A stretch of DNA of 28,016 bases from a virus, in the IMG/VR virus record IMGVR_UViG_3300046007_010443, positions 1 through 28,016 of that record; one strand, given 5' to 3'. The translations under genes and the position numbers were made by a program. Below are positions 21,363 to 28,016 of this stretch, piece by piece. Below the pieces are notes generated by a model. It was not told the origin of the DNA, did no database searches, and saw only the letters and a list, made by a program, of their open reading frames with translations. Position 1 is the first letter of the stretch. Each line of letters starts with the position of its first letter.

Positions 21363-22246
21363 TTCTGCAACGCCTCGATAGCGGTAGATGCCTCACCCTT
21401 GGTCAAGTCATCCAGCTTGGTGATGTCACGCCCAATGAACGCCGACACGGCCTCGATCAGATCGTTGTTGTTCAACTCCTTGCCTCTGCCCAGCGAACGG
21501 ATCAGGCCCAACTGCTTCGGTGATGGGACACCGCCCGGATCCTTGATCTGTGGCTTACCGCCAGCAGGATGATTGTCAATTGATGGTTGCACTTCCTCCC
21601 CACCGAACATGTCAATCACTGCAGCAACAGCCTCGGTCGTGGATGCGAACGCTGGTTCTGGTGCGGATGCGAACTCTTTCAAGTCAGCGAACGATGACCG
21701 CAACTTCGGCATGTCAGACTCATGCAAGTCATCCAGCGACACACCAGCGTTATCTGCCACCTGCTTCGGGTCTAAACCCGCGTCAGCACACGCCTTCTTA
21801 AACCGTGCAATGTTGTCGGCAGATACCAACCCGTTCGACACAGGCTTAGGTGCCGGTGCTGGGTGAGCAACATCTTCCCATTCCTGCTTCGTCCACAGGC
21901 TGAGACACACACCGAACCGCATCGCAGCGTTACGCAAAAAGTCTGAGATAAGTTCCTTCAACAGGTCTGGCTTGCTGTGCATAACCGAGCCAACACCTAG
22001 ACGGCGCACACCGCACAACGTCAACCAGCCAGCCATGTGAGCCATGCCGTTCTCAACCCTGTATGCAGGCAAACCATTCACATCAAACGCAGTGGGTTCC
22101 CATGTCCACTCGGGGTCAATCTCAATCAGCATCTTCGTCACATCAGCGTGACCAACGAAGTCCAGTTGCATCCCACCCTTTGGCAGTTTGCCAACAAGCT
22201 TCGGATCCGGTACCCCGTACTTATTAATTACTTCTGACAGTTCCAT
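21359..22246 (-). CDS. Rad52/Sak-like single-strand annealing protein
   Basis: A 295-aa protein. The N-terminal domain (about 1-125) has LPKGGMQLDFVGHADVTKML, IDPEWTWEP, then LTLCGVRRLGVGS and FLRNAAMRFGVCLSLW. This order (a G-H-A-x-V-T helix, a W-x-W-E-P strand, a late R-N-A-A-M-R-F-G helix) is typical of Rad52-fold annealing proteins such as phage Sak. The middle (about 128-215) is a linker with helices; the C-terminus (about 245-295) is a small helical domain that may contact partners. It anneals complementary ssDNA made by the exonuclease encoded immediately upstream. The ATG at 22246 overlaps the exonuclease stop (TAATG), with AAGGAGG seven bases before it. Confidence 0.75.
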   Translation of the reverse strand: MELSEVINKYGVPDPKLVGKLPKGGMQLDFVGHADVTKMLIEIDPEWTWEPTAFDVNGLPAYRVENGMAHMAGWLTLCGVRRLGVGSVMHSKPDLLKELISDFLRNAAMRFGVCLSLWTKQEWEDVAHPAPAPKPVSNGLVSADNIARFKKACADAGLDPKQVADNAGVSLDDLHESDMPKLRSSFADLKEFASAPEPAFASTTEAVAAVIDMFGGEEVQPSIDNHPAGGKPQIKDPGGVPSPKQLGLIRSLGRGKELNNNDLIEAVSAFIGRDITKLDDLTKGEASTAIEALQK

Positions 22247-23190
22247 TACTTTGCCTCCTTAGCAATAATCCGCATCGTGCGGAATCTGGTTGTTTTCTTA
22301 AACTTTTCGTACAGTGCAGGATGTTCCTCTTGGAACCTCTTGCTGTCAAAACTGGTGCGCTCACTGTTCTTCCACGACACCACAGCAGTGCCGTCGATAG
22401 ACCCATACTCGCAGTCTTGAAGCATCATTGCAAGCTCACCCTTCAACTGTTCCTCCACGGCTTCAGCCTGCTTCTTGTGTTCACGGGCAAGCGACAAACG
22501 CTCTAAGGTGTCGTACACAGAATGGTCAAGGACAACGGTATTCTCGTAACCCTCTGGGTACAAAGTAGCGGCGTTGTCGTAACTCGGGTCGGCACCTTCA
22601 GGCATCATCCCCATATCTATGAAGCCGAGGAATTCACGCACCTTGTCGATATGAACCTGACGTTCATCGGAACTGACGACTTGTGTATGGAAGTTCAAGT
22701 CCATGCCGGAGTCAAAGATGACCCATTCGATCTGGTTGCTATTAGTGCAGATCGCCTGCTGTACTCCCTGCCAATACCATTGTCGTGGCAGCTTCCCGTC
22801 CCAGCGTTTGTTCTGAGTCTTCAGTTCGTAGACCTTCGACCCGTCAGTGCCGTCGATGGTTGCCATTAAACGAACACCCGGCTCGTCGTAGCAGAACAGT
22901 TCCTGTGGCTCAACAATCTCTGTGCCCAACGTGATGTTGGTTAGTTGCCTCACGAAAGGCTCCATGACTGTGCCGCGGAGCATTGCAGCATTCGGCTCTT
23001 TCGGTGAGGGCGGCTCTTGTGCCAGCAGTTCAACAGCAAGATCAGCCATAGACGTGTACTTGTGTTCACCGTGTACAGCGGCAGCGACCGAAGCAGTGAT
23101 GCGCTTCTGGCCTTTCTCGTTCTGCCAACGCAAGTTCAACCAGTCTTGGCTGCCATGCTCAGGTTTAGGTATCGTGTAATAGTTCCGCAT
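22246..23190 (-). CDS. YqaJ-type (lambda-exonuclease-like) recombination nuclease
   Basis: A 314-aa nuclease that resects double-stranded ends to give ssDNA for annealing. Motifs in order: GSQDWLNLRW (13-22), ITASVAAAVHG (31-41), LRGTVMEPFV with E77 (71-80), ATIDG with D113 (110-114), YELKTQNK with E122 and K124 (121-128), and a QQAICTN helix (144-150). This is the YqaJ/Exo version of the PD-(D/E)XK fold. The length is usual for the family. The C-terminus (about 230-314) is helical. The ATG at 23190 has AAGGGAG six bases upstream. It is the first gene after a short gap with an inverted repeat and a promoter candidate, followed directly by the annealing protein: a classic two-gene recombination pair. 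Confidence 0.85.
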   Translation of the reverse strand: MRNYYTIPKPEHGSQDWLNLRWQNEKGQKRITASVAAAVHGEHKYTSMADLAVELLAQEPPSPKEPNAAMLRGTVMEPFVRQLTNITLGTEIVEPQELFCYDEPGVRLMATIDGTDGSKVYELKTQNKRWDGKLPRQWYWQGVQQAICTNSNQIEWVIFDSGMDLNFHTQVVSSDERQVHIDKVREFLGFIDMGMMPEGADPSYDNAATLYPEGYENTVVLDHSVYDTLERLSLAREHKKQAEAVEEQLKGELAMMLQDCEYGSIDGTAVVSWKNSERTSFDSKRFQEEHPALYEKFKKTTRFRTMRIIAKEAK

Positions 23191-23215
23191 ATCGTTCTCC
23201 CTTCGTTGCGGTACA

Positions 23216-23254
23216 TGTAACTGTAGGGGTGTTACACAGTTATTTTCAAGTCAA
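23216..23254 (-). promoter_or_regulatory. Candidate promoter with TGTAAC-N9-GTTACA operator ahead of the recombination genes
   Basis: Perfect inverted repeat TGTAAC (23216-23221) and GTTACA (23231-23236) with a nine-base spacer. On the minus strand a TTGAAA (23244-23249) and TACAGT (23220-23225), 18 bases apart, could be -35 and -10; the repeat would overlap the promoter. An alternative -35, TTGACT, lies at 23249-23254. This is the only gap over 50 bases between the Mre11 group and the exonuclease gene. Confidence 0.4.
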
Positions 23255-23542
23255 TTTGTCTGACTCAAACTTTGGTTGATCTAGGACAATAATTCTGTAC
23301 ACCATCCCCACGGGAATGTGCACGGGCATACCGACGGTGTGCATGTCCTCAACCTCTTCAGGGAAGTAGCTGTTAACCACCGTCACATACCCCTCAAGAC
23401 ACATCGGCCAAATCCAGCCAACCGTCGCCACATAAGCGGCCTTCGGTTCGTACTCCTTGATATGGGTCCAACCGTTTTCGCCGTCGAACGCGTCCTTCCA
23501 CAGCACCACAGCAAGCGACCACGGACACTGCACCTCGCTCAT
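23246..23542 (-). CDS. Hypothetical protein between phosphoesterase and exonuclease (98 aa)
   Basis: A 98-aa protein beginning MSEVQCPWSLAVVLWKDAFD, Trp-rich and beta-rich in appearance (YVATVGWIWPMCLEGYVTVV), with an acidic stretch (FPEEVEDMHTVG) and a hydrophobic strand near the end. It has no membrane helix or known motif. ATG at 23542 was chosen: it overlaps the phosphoesterase stop (ATGA), and the longer frame to 23773 would run antiphase inside that gene. No function is assigned. Confidence 0.5.
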   Translation of the reverse strand: MSEVQCPWSLAVVLWKDAFDGENGWTHIKEYEPKAAYVATVGWIWPMCLEGYVTVVNSYFPEEVEDMHTVGMPVHIPVGMVYRIIVLDQPKFESDKLT

Positions 23543-24546
23543 ACCAGCCACACATTGTATTCGGCTGTCACCCTGCCCTTCGCTGGGTCCACGAAATGCA
23601 GGCGCTGGGACGGGGTGGATGTTGCTGCGATGAACTCTCGGGCGTACTCGTTGTGCGACTCGGGGGATCCAGTCACAAACACGCGTCCACCATTTGCCAT
23701 CGTCAACGTCATCGGGGTATGGAAGTGGCCCATGTACACGTCCAAGAATCGTTCGACCACCCCAGTTGACCATGCGTTTGCCTTCCTCAAAATGCCGAAC
23801 GCTGGTGTGTTACCACCGAACGACTTGATTTCGTCACCGTGAACAAGAAGCGCCTCATAGTTACCGATACGAACAATCTGATACCAGTCGTCCGACTGTT
23901 GCCATGACACGTTCTTCAAATGATTCGTGCGATCCTGCGTTATGCGATACGCCACACGGTCAATGTTGTCACCGTACGGCATATCACCCTTGCGTCCGAT
24001 GCGACCGTGGTTACCGAACTCGCACACCACGTTCACCTTCTCAAAGAACCCTGCGAACGAAGCGACCATTGACTCCATCACACGGGACGCCTCGAACAAC
24101 TGTTCAAACAGGTGTGCTTCCACTTCGTACGCCTGGCCTGGGAATATGCCGATGCCTTCCACCATGTCCCCACCGAACATCAGCGTTGCTTCTTTCACCG
24201 GATGATGTGCCCGCTGGATGGCAGTCAACTCCATCACCTTCTCGGTGAACAACGACATACGCTTATTCAACGTGTCAATGCCATACGACACAGTGCGCTT
24301 GCCAAGCTGCCAGTCCGTCGCATGAATCAACGCGACCTCAGCCTTAGTTGAACGCTTATCTTTCTTAGGTGCAACAACCTTTGGGCGGTCAGCAGCACGA
24401 GCCGCATCCAACGTTGCTTGATACACGGCAGCCACCAAATCGGCGGACTTACGTTTTGCTTTCGACTCAGCTTGCTGCGACCGCTTCAACGCGGAACGCA
24501 ACTCTTGAATCTCTGCTGCTATCTCTGCTTCTTCACGAAATGACAT
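23539..24546 (-). CDS. Mre11/SbcD-like metallophosphoesterase
   Basis: A 335-aa enzyme. An N-terminal coiled coil (about 1-60, acidic then basic) precedes the calcineurin-like phosphoesterase fold. Motifs: HATDWQLGK (75-83), MFGGDMVEG (123-131), GNHGR (178-182), LVHGD (234-238) and MGHFHT (272-277). These match Mre11/SbcD-type nucleases except that motif I has Gln80 where the canonical DxH has His. It could process DNA ends or hairpins. No SbcC/Rad50 ATPase gene is visible next to it. The ATG at 24546 has GGAGAG seven bases upstream; a start at 24603 would overlap the previous gene deeply. It belongs to the recombination group with the exonuclease and annealing protein downstream. Confidence 0.8.
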   Translation of the reverse strand: MSFREEAEIAAEIQELRSALKRSQQAESKAKRKSADLVAAVYQATLDAARAADRPKVVAPKKDKRSTKAEVALIHATDWQLGKRTVSYGIDTLNKRMSLFTEKVMELTAIQRAHHPVKEATLMFGGDMVEGIGIFPGQAYEVEAHLFEQLFEASRVMESMVASFAGFFEKVNVVCEFGNHGRIGRKGDMPYGDNIDRVAYRITQDRTNHLKNVSWQQSDDWYQIVRIGNYEALLVHGDEIKSFGGNTPAFGILRKANAWSTGVVERFLDVYMGHFHTPMTLTMANGGRVFVTGSPESHNEYAREFIAATSTPSQRLHFVDPAKGRVTAEYNVWLV

Positions 24547-24787
24547 GGGCAATCTCTCCTCGCCTGTACTGGTTGATGGATCCTGGCTTGATGTCAAACC
24601 CACGCTTCTTCAACGCGCGAGAAATCATTGGTGCGGTAATCGTCAGATCGTCTAAAGCTTCCAACAAATCTTTTCGATCCTGCTCGCCCATCTGATTTGC
24701 GATAGCGACAATCGTTGGGATGCGCCCAGAGATTGATCGTTGCTCAGCCCTCAGATCGTTTAACAGGCTTCCGTTTTGCTTGCTCAT
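24533..24787 (-). CDS. Small putative helix-turn-helix protein (84 aa)
   Basis: An 84-aa helical protein. Its C-terminal half reads ALDDLTITAPMISRALKKRG followed by a segment with SINQYRRGEI, a pattern like the helix-turn-helix of small phage DNA-binding proteins where the last helix ends in RRGE. ATG at 24787 has GGAGGG eight bases upstream; the start at 24814 lacks a site. It overlaps the small gene upstream and the phosphoesterase gene downstream. It could regulate the recombination operon; this is a suggestion from size, motif and position. Confidence 0.55.
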   Translation of the reverse strand: MSKQNGSLLNDLRAEQRSISGRIPTIVAIANQMGEQDRKDLLEALDDLTITAPMISRALKKRGFDIKPGSINQYRRGEIAHVIS

Positions 24788-24923
24788 GTTTCGATCCCTC
24801 CACAATCTTTTCAATTTTGTGAACTATGTCCCAGAGCGCATCCGCTTCAGACCGACCCACTTGGGACTTTCTGAGAGCGCGAACGATGAACTCAAGTTCT
24901 ACGGTAGTAAGTCCCCTCGCCAT
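24744..24923 (-). CDS. Small hypothetical protein (59 aa)
   Basis: A 59-aa helical protein (LTTVELEFIVRALRKSQVGR ... VHKIEKIVEGS) with a basic tail. ATG at 24923 has AGGAAGG nine bases upstream; TTG at 24929 would leave only three bases. It overlaps the HTH-like gene by 44 bases and follows the holin-like gene by 14 bases. It has the character of a small regulatory partner; no family was recognised. Confidence 0.45.
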   Translation of the reverse strand: MARGLTTVELEFIVRALRKSQVGRSEADALWDIVHKIEKIVEGSKHEQAKRKPVKRSEG

Positions 24924-24937
24924 TTGCAAGCACCTTC

Positions 24938-25159
24938 CTATTTGTGGTGGTGCGACTCTATGTGCTCTTGTAGCCTCTCGTCAACCTTGCCGAGTTTTTG
25001 TTCGGTCCGCTGCTGGGTTCGGTACATCATGCGCAAAAGGCCCGTAACAACTTCGTGGTCCTTGGCGTTTTCTTTACGGAACTTGCTGAGCAATGCGACA
25101 ACGACGCCACCTGAGGCGGTCACTACTGACGCAAGAAATACCGCCCAACCCGCATCCAT
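24938..25159 (-). CDS. Holin-like single-pass membrane protein (73 aa)
   Basis: A 73-aa protein with one membrane helix at about 4-24 (GWAVFLASVVTASGGVVVAL) and a charged helical C-terminus ending in KVDERLQEHIESHHHK. One membrane pass plus a long polar, coiled-coil-like tail is usual for some class of small holins or antiholins. ATG at 25159 follows the endolysin stop by one base; the longer frame to 25327 is a shadow of the endolysin. The His-rich end is natural sequence. It is part of the lysis cassette and may work with the two membrane proteins upstream. Confidence 0.65.
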   Translation of the reverse strand: MDAGWAVFLASVVTASGGVVVALLSKFRKENAKDHEVVTGLLRMMYRTQQRTEQKLGKVDERLQEHIESHHHK

Positions 25160-25160
25160 G

Positions 25161-25709
25161 TTACTGCTCGGTAACTTTGGACTCTTTCCAGATTTTGACT
25201 GCCTCTGGAATATCATCGCCTGCCACATAACGGATGTGCCACGGCTCGGACTGCAACTCCCAAGAGAACCCATACTTGTGGGCGTTCGCCAACATCCACT
25301 CAAGACGCTTGCCGGAAGCGTTAGCAATATCGACAGCGATACCGAGGTTGTGGTTGCTGGTACCGGGGACCGCCAGGGGGGCCATGCCCTTCTTCAAATA
25401 CCAAGCCTTGCCCTTGTAGATGCGGGGCTTCTGCTTCATCTGCTTCGGCTTCGGGGTGGTGGTGTGCCGTTGAAAGAACCCGTACTCTTGCATCTCCAAC
25501 GAACGGTATGTGTCAGCGGTTGAAGTGGGGCTTAGGTCAATGCCTGCTTCGTTGGCCGCCTCATCCATAGCCTCGTATGCGTCAGCGGCACAATGGTGCA
25601 GCTTGCCTTTCTCAATGTTCTTGAGAAGGTCAGGCGTTAATTCTCCTGGCTTGACACCCTTAAGGTGTGAGCAAAGCTTTACTTTGACAATGGGGAAAGG
25701 CTTTGCCAT
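25161..25709 (-). CDS. Endolysin, M15 (VanY-like) zinc peptidase
   Basis: A 182-aa lytic enzyme predicted to cut peptidoglycan stem peptides. Motifs of the M15 D-Ala-D-Ala/L-Ala-D-Glu peptidase fold: TADTYRSLEMQ (64-74), PGTSNHNLGIAVDIA (115-129) with zinc ligands H120 and D127, and SEPWHIRY (154-161) with E155 and H158. No signal peptide or cell-wall-binding domain is visible, so release depends on the membrane proteins around it. The ATG at 25709 overlaps the stop of the holin-like gene before it (TAATG), with AAGG seven bases upstream. It likely acts late, exported through holin pores. Confidence 0.85.
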   Translation of the reverse strand: MAKPFPIVKVKLCSHLKGVKPGELTPDLLKNIEKGKLHHCAADAYEAMDEAANEAGIDLSPTSTADTYRSLEMQEYGFFQRHTTTPKPKQMKQKPRIYKGKAWYLKKGMAPLAVPGTSNHNLGIAVDIANASGKRLEWMLANAHKYGFSWELQSEPWHIRYVAGDDIPEAVKIWKESKVTEQ

Positions 25710-25936
25710 TACTTAGCCTTGCCGAAAGCCTCAGCAATCTCTTCCTTGGTGAGCACACCATCGCTCGACCATGCACGCAACAGTGCCTCGGTAACCTTGG
25801 CGGCGGCGACGATACCAGCGATAGCGGCGGCCTTCCACAACTCAACGTCAAGAACCGCGCCACCTGCGACAGCGGCGAGGGCGGACGAACCGAACACGGC
25901 GATGATACGAAGGATCAGGGTCTTGAGGGTTGCCAT
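25709..25936 (-). CDS. Holin-like two-pass membrane protein (75 aa)
   Basis: A 75-aa protein with two hydrophobic helices at about 5-26 (KTLILRIIAVFGSSALAAVA) and 33-51 (LWKAAAIAGIVAAAKVTEAL), a short charged C-terminus (TKEEIAEAFGKAK), and no signal cleavage motif. Size, topology and position directly before the endolysin fit a holin. The ATG at 25936 overlaps the stop of the small gene upstream (TAATG), with AAGGAAG before it. The third membrane protein downstream could be an antiholin. Confidence 0.7.
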   Translation of the reverse strand: MATLKTLILRIIAVFGSSALAAVAGGAVLDVELWKAAAIAGIVAAAKVTEALLRAWSSDGVLTKEEIAEAFGKAK

Positions 25937-26100
25937 TAGTCTTCCTTAAGCGATAATGTGATTACTGCGTGTAGGACTAATGTTACACCAGTCAACCAAA
26001 CTGCCTGCCGAAGTGTCGGCCCGGTCAAAGTAATAAGAACCAAGCCGGTACCGGCGTAGGTCCAACTGTTATCCCCCAAGAAAGCTAGGAACTTTTTCAT
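25936..26100 (-). CDS. Very small membrane protein in the lysis cassette (54 aa)
   Basis: A 54-aa protein, beginning MKKFLAFLGDNSWTYAGTGL and ending VITLSLKED. It has two short hydrophobic stretches at about 16-28 and 33-50. Its ATG overlaps the stop of the secreted protein gene (ATGA) and its TAA overlaps the next ATG, so it fills the gap exactly and is translationally coupled on both sides. This tight packing strongly supports a real gene. It may be a holin subunit or antiholin; function inferred from position. Confidence 0.65.
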   Translation of the reverse strand: MKKFLAFLGDNSWTYAGTGLVLITLTGPTLRQAVWLTGVTLVLHAVITLSLKED

Positions 26101-27116
26101 GTCCGTCGCATTCTAGTTGGGGGTGGCGCAAACATAATAAGTACGGCTGTCACAGCGACAACGGTGCGTCGTTGGGCGACAGTGATCGTTGACCCGACGG
26201 GCACATATTCGTCGTACTCGCCAGAGAACACGTCCACTTTGGACTCAAATTCCAACTTCTGTTCCAAAGGCGCGTCAGAAGGCGGCTGTTCAACCGGCCC
26301 TGTGTCTACCACGGGATCTGGGTTTGCGTCGCTCTCCGAGCTTCCTGACGCGTCTGGAGGGATTGTGGTGTCAGGGACAGTGGTAGCAGGTAGGGTGCTG
26401 GTTGATGGAATGGTGGATGTGGCCGGGGGCAGCGTTGTTACTGGCGTTTCAGTTGTGGAAGGCGCGACTGATGTGGAAGGGAGAATAGATGTTTCGGGTA
26501 CTGTTGTTTGCTCCGCTTCTGGCATGGCTGGCGGTGGGGGTGGTGCTGTTGTTGGAACCGAAGAAGTGGTGGAAGTAGATGTCGTGGTTGTTTCTAGCGT
26601 TGTGGATGATTCTGGGACTGTCGTTGACGGTTCTGTTGTTGTCGTTGATGTTTGAACCTGGTCGGCAACCCAAACCAAAGAATCAAACAACCAAAGATCC
26701 CAGTCGGCAGGGACAGAAAACGATTCAATAAATTGTCCCTCGGGGGCAGTAACCTGCACCGTTACCTCACAGCACGACCCGTCGATAGGGAACTGGCCGG
26801 TGGTTTCGTCGTCGTAAACGACAGTTAAATCAACGGTTCCGTTCTTGGCTCCAGCGACGAACTCGAATCCTTGAACCTGAACATCGTCTGGGAACACAAA
26901 GACGGTGGGACTGGATGTGTTGAACAAGCACAAGGACGGGCCTGAAGTCCCATACTGGTTACTGTATTCAGAACACCACCGGGCATTGCTGCCCAACTGC
27001 ACAGACAAATCGTAGGTGTTGTCATCAAAGTTCTCGTTGAAAGTGTCGGCTGATACTGGGGTGGTGAACGCTATCACCGCCGCAGGAGCGAAAACTATGA
27101 GGCGTAAAAGGCGCAA
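26097..27116 (-). CDS. Secreted, Thr/Pro-rich, C-terminally anchored protein (339 aa)
   Basis: A 339-aa exported protein. A signal peptide occupies about 1-23 (RLIVFAPAAVIAFTTPVSA, cleaved before DTFNEN). A beta-sandwich-like domain follows to about 150 (NENFDDNTYDLSV ... VPADWDLWLFDSLVW), with four or more cysteines (WCSEYS, LCLF, SCCEV). Residues about 155-270 are a mucin-like stretch of Thr, Ser, Pro and Val (TTTTEPSTTVPESSTT). The C-terminus (about 310-339) is hydrophobic (VVAVTAVLIMFAP) with a basic tail (TRMRRT), as in a membrane anchor. Such proteins are typical of actinobacterial cell surfaces. The start is TTG at 27116 with a weak ribosome site. It sits between the tail-fibre genes and the lysis genes. 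Role unknown. Confidence 0.65.
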   Translation of the reverse strand: MRLLRLIVFAPAAVIAFTTPVSADTFNENFDDNTYDLSVQLGSNARWCSEYSNQYGTSGPSLCLFNTSSPTVFVFPDDVQVQGFEFVAGAKNGTVDLTVVYDDETTGQFPIDGSCCEVTVQVTAPEGQFIESFSVPADWDLWLFDSLVWVADQVQTSTTTTEPSTTVPESSTTLETTTTSTSTTSSVPTTAPPPPPAMPEAEQTTVPETSILPSTSVAPSTTETPVTTLPPATSTIPSTSTLPATTVPDTTIPPDASGSSESDANPDPVVDTGPVEQPPSDAPLEQKLEFESKVDVFSGEYDEYVPVGSTITVAQRRTVVAVTAVLIMFAPPPTRMRRT

Positions 27117-27117
27117 C

Positions 27118-27804
27118 TCAGAACGTCACCGTTCCGGTACCAGCAGTAAACGTAAACACTTTGTACCCACCGCTTGTCGTTTTGGCGTAGGTCAAACCAA
27201 CATCAATGGAGAAAGGGTCGTCAAATGTGTCGGTGTAGCGCATGATTACCACGCCAGTGCCACCAGCGCCGCCCCCACCGAACGCACCGCCGCCGCCACC
27301 GCCACCAGTGTTTGTGCCTCCCGGGCTTCCTATCGATGCGCTTCCGTTGCCTCCGCCACCCGCACCACCAGACGCGGCAGTTGGATAACCAGAACCACCG
27401 CCACCGCCACCGTAAGTTACAGACGTACCAGAAATACTTGATGCGTTACCAGCAGCACCATTGGCTCCGACAGTGCCACCGTTACCGCCGTCGCCGCCAC
27501 CAGCAGTGCTACGCCCACCGCCTACACCGCCAGAACTGAACTGGGGTTGTTGACTAGATGTGCCTTGGCTACCGCCGTTACCAGTTTCACCAAAGAACGT
27601 CGAATTAGCGCCAGCCCCGCCAACAGTCACCGTACCAGAAACAGGGTTGGTTAAAGTCCCAGAGGCCAAACCACCACCGCCACCGCCCGTACCGAACTCA
27701 TTGTTCGTCCAGTTACCCCCAGTGCCGTTAGCGCCACCACCAACAGCAATGTATTCAACGGAAGATGGGGTGTTGCGAGCCGCCGGTGACCCGATGATTT
27801 GCAT
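27118..27804 (-). CDS. Glycine-rich tail adhesin (228 aa)
   Basis: A 228-aa protein. After a short start (MQIIGSPAARN) comes VEYIAVGGGANGTGG and long runs of Gly with Asn/Ser/Thr (GGGGGGLASGT, GGGGGGSGYPTAAS, GGGGGGGAFGGGGAGGT), then GVVIMRYTDTF and a C-terminal beta segment SGGYKVFTFTAGTGTVTF. This is the pattern of glycine-rich phage adhesins (polyglycine II helix bundles) and of the Gly_rich_2 domain. It probably forms the receptor-contacting tip of the tail fibre. ATG at 27804 was chosen: it overlaps the preceding stop (TAATG) with GGTGG before it; a GTG at 27834 would lie inside the upstream gene. Confidence 0.75.
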   Translation of the reverse strand: MQIIGSPAARNTPSSVEYIAVGGGANGTGGNWTNNEFGTGGGGGGLASGTLTNPVSGTVTVGGAGANSTFFGETGNGGSQGTSSQQPQFSSGGVGGGRSTAGGGDGGNGGTVGANGAAGNASSISGTSVTYGGGGGGSGYPTAASGGAGGGGNGSASIGSPGGTNTGGGGGGGAFGGGGAGGTGVVIMRYTDTFDDPFSIDVGLTYAKTTSGGYKVFTFTAGTGTVTF

Positions 27805-28016
27805 TACGCCACCGTGTTGCCGACCAGCACCCACTCATCGGTGCCAATCTTCACAAGAGTGGCAAGAGCGTACTGACCGTTCAACTTCACGCGAGTTCCC
27901 TGCGCCCTCAAGGTCACACCAGAACCAGCGGCAACCGTCACCTGACCTGCACCTAACTGCAACAAGTTCACCTGATCACCAATCTCAAAAGCAACAGACG
28001 AGTTCGGCGGAACTGT
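27804..28016 (-). CDS. Tail fibre / tail protein, C-terminal end (partial)
   Basis: An open frame from the window edge to a TAA at 27804-27806 gives 70 residues ending ATLVKIGTDEWVLVGNTVA. The stretch FEIGDQVNLLQLGAGQVTVA ... GVTLRAQGTRVKLNGQYALA is the usual beta-strand C-terminus of phage tail fibre or baseplate-type proteins. The start and most of the protein lie beyond the window. It is directly coupled to the glycine-rich adhesin gene. Confidence 0.7.
   Translation of the reverse strand, partial: TVPPNSSVAFEIGDQVNLLQLGAGQVTVAAGSGVTLRAQGTRVKLNGQYALATLVKIGTDEWVLVGNTVA

Noticed and set aside
24720-25523. Plus-strand 267-aa frame opposite the lysis and regulator genes
   Set aside because: It is antisense to at least four well-supported overlapping genes with motifs and ribosome sites; it is a by-product of codon bias.
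27118-27834. Collagen-like repeat protein
   Set aside because: The glycine runs do not follow a Gly-X-Y period; the N- and C-terminal segments fit glycine-rich tail adhesins instead.

Overview
The window is part of a tailed-phage genome, most likely a short-tailed (podovirus-like) phage of an actinobacterium. A large terminase with an N-terminal helix-turn-helix, a portal and an N4-gp56-type major capsid protein lie together, with very large putative internal virion proteins between them. No tail tube, tape measure or sheath genes are seen. The host assignment rests on a WhiB-like regulator (a family confined to Actinobacteria and their phages), AGGAGG-type ribosome binding sites with many GTG/TTG starts, and a secreted Thr/Pro/Val-rich protein of a style common in Acidimicrobiia. 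The last point is inference only. No integrase, repressor, polymerase, tRNA, CRISPR array or insertion sequence is visible.

Layout. (1) 1-15376, minus strand: the virion block. Read in transcription order it holds a 68-aa basic protein, TerL, portal, two small proteins, a 2171-aa protein, three further putative internal proteins, a scaffold-like protein and the N-terminal part of the capsid protein (cut by the window edge). Most neighbours overlap by ATGA/TAATG or are a few bases apart, as in one operon. (2) 15377-16148: a gene-free divergent control region with strong base skew, several dyads and outward-facing promoter candidates. (3) 16149-18661, plus strand: seven genes, six of them small, led by a near-consensus sigma-70 promoter and closed by a structured 3' region and a strong intrinsic terminator. 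One encodes a Gp88-like cysteine-containing phage protein; the rest are unrecognised, and they look like early or host-takeover genes. (4) 18740-28016, minus strand: tail-fibre C-terminus, glycine-rich adhesin, secreted mucin-like protein, lysis cassette (two small membrane proteins, M15 peptidase, holin-like protein), small regulators, a recombination module (Mre11-like phosphoesterase, YqaJ-type exonuclease, Rad52/Sak-like annealing protein), a putative resolvase-like nuclease, a secreted lysozyme-like protein, WhiB, a coiled coil, a small membrane protein and two zinc-ribbon proteins.

The most unusual features are: an ADP-ribosyltransferase-like domain in an AT-rich stretch inside the giant virion protein, which suggests an injected effector; a compact three-way-junction RNA plus hairpin ahead of the Gp88-like gene; a structured 3' region before the terminator of the plus-strand operon; and a perfect 12-bp inverted repeat just upstream of terL. 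All function calls come from reading motifs by eye; no database search was run.
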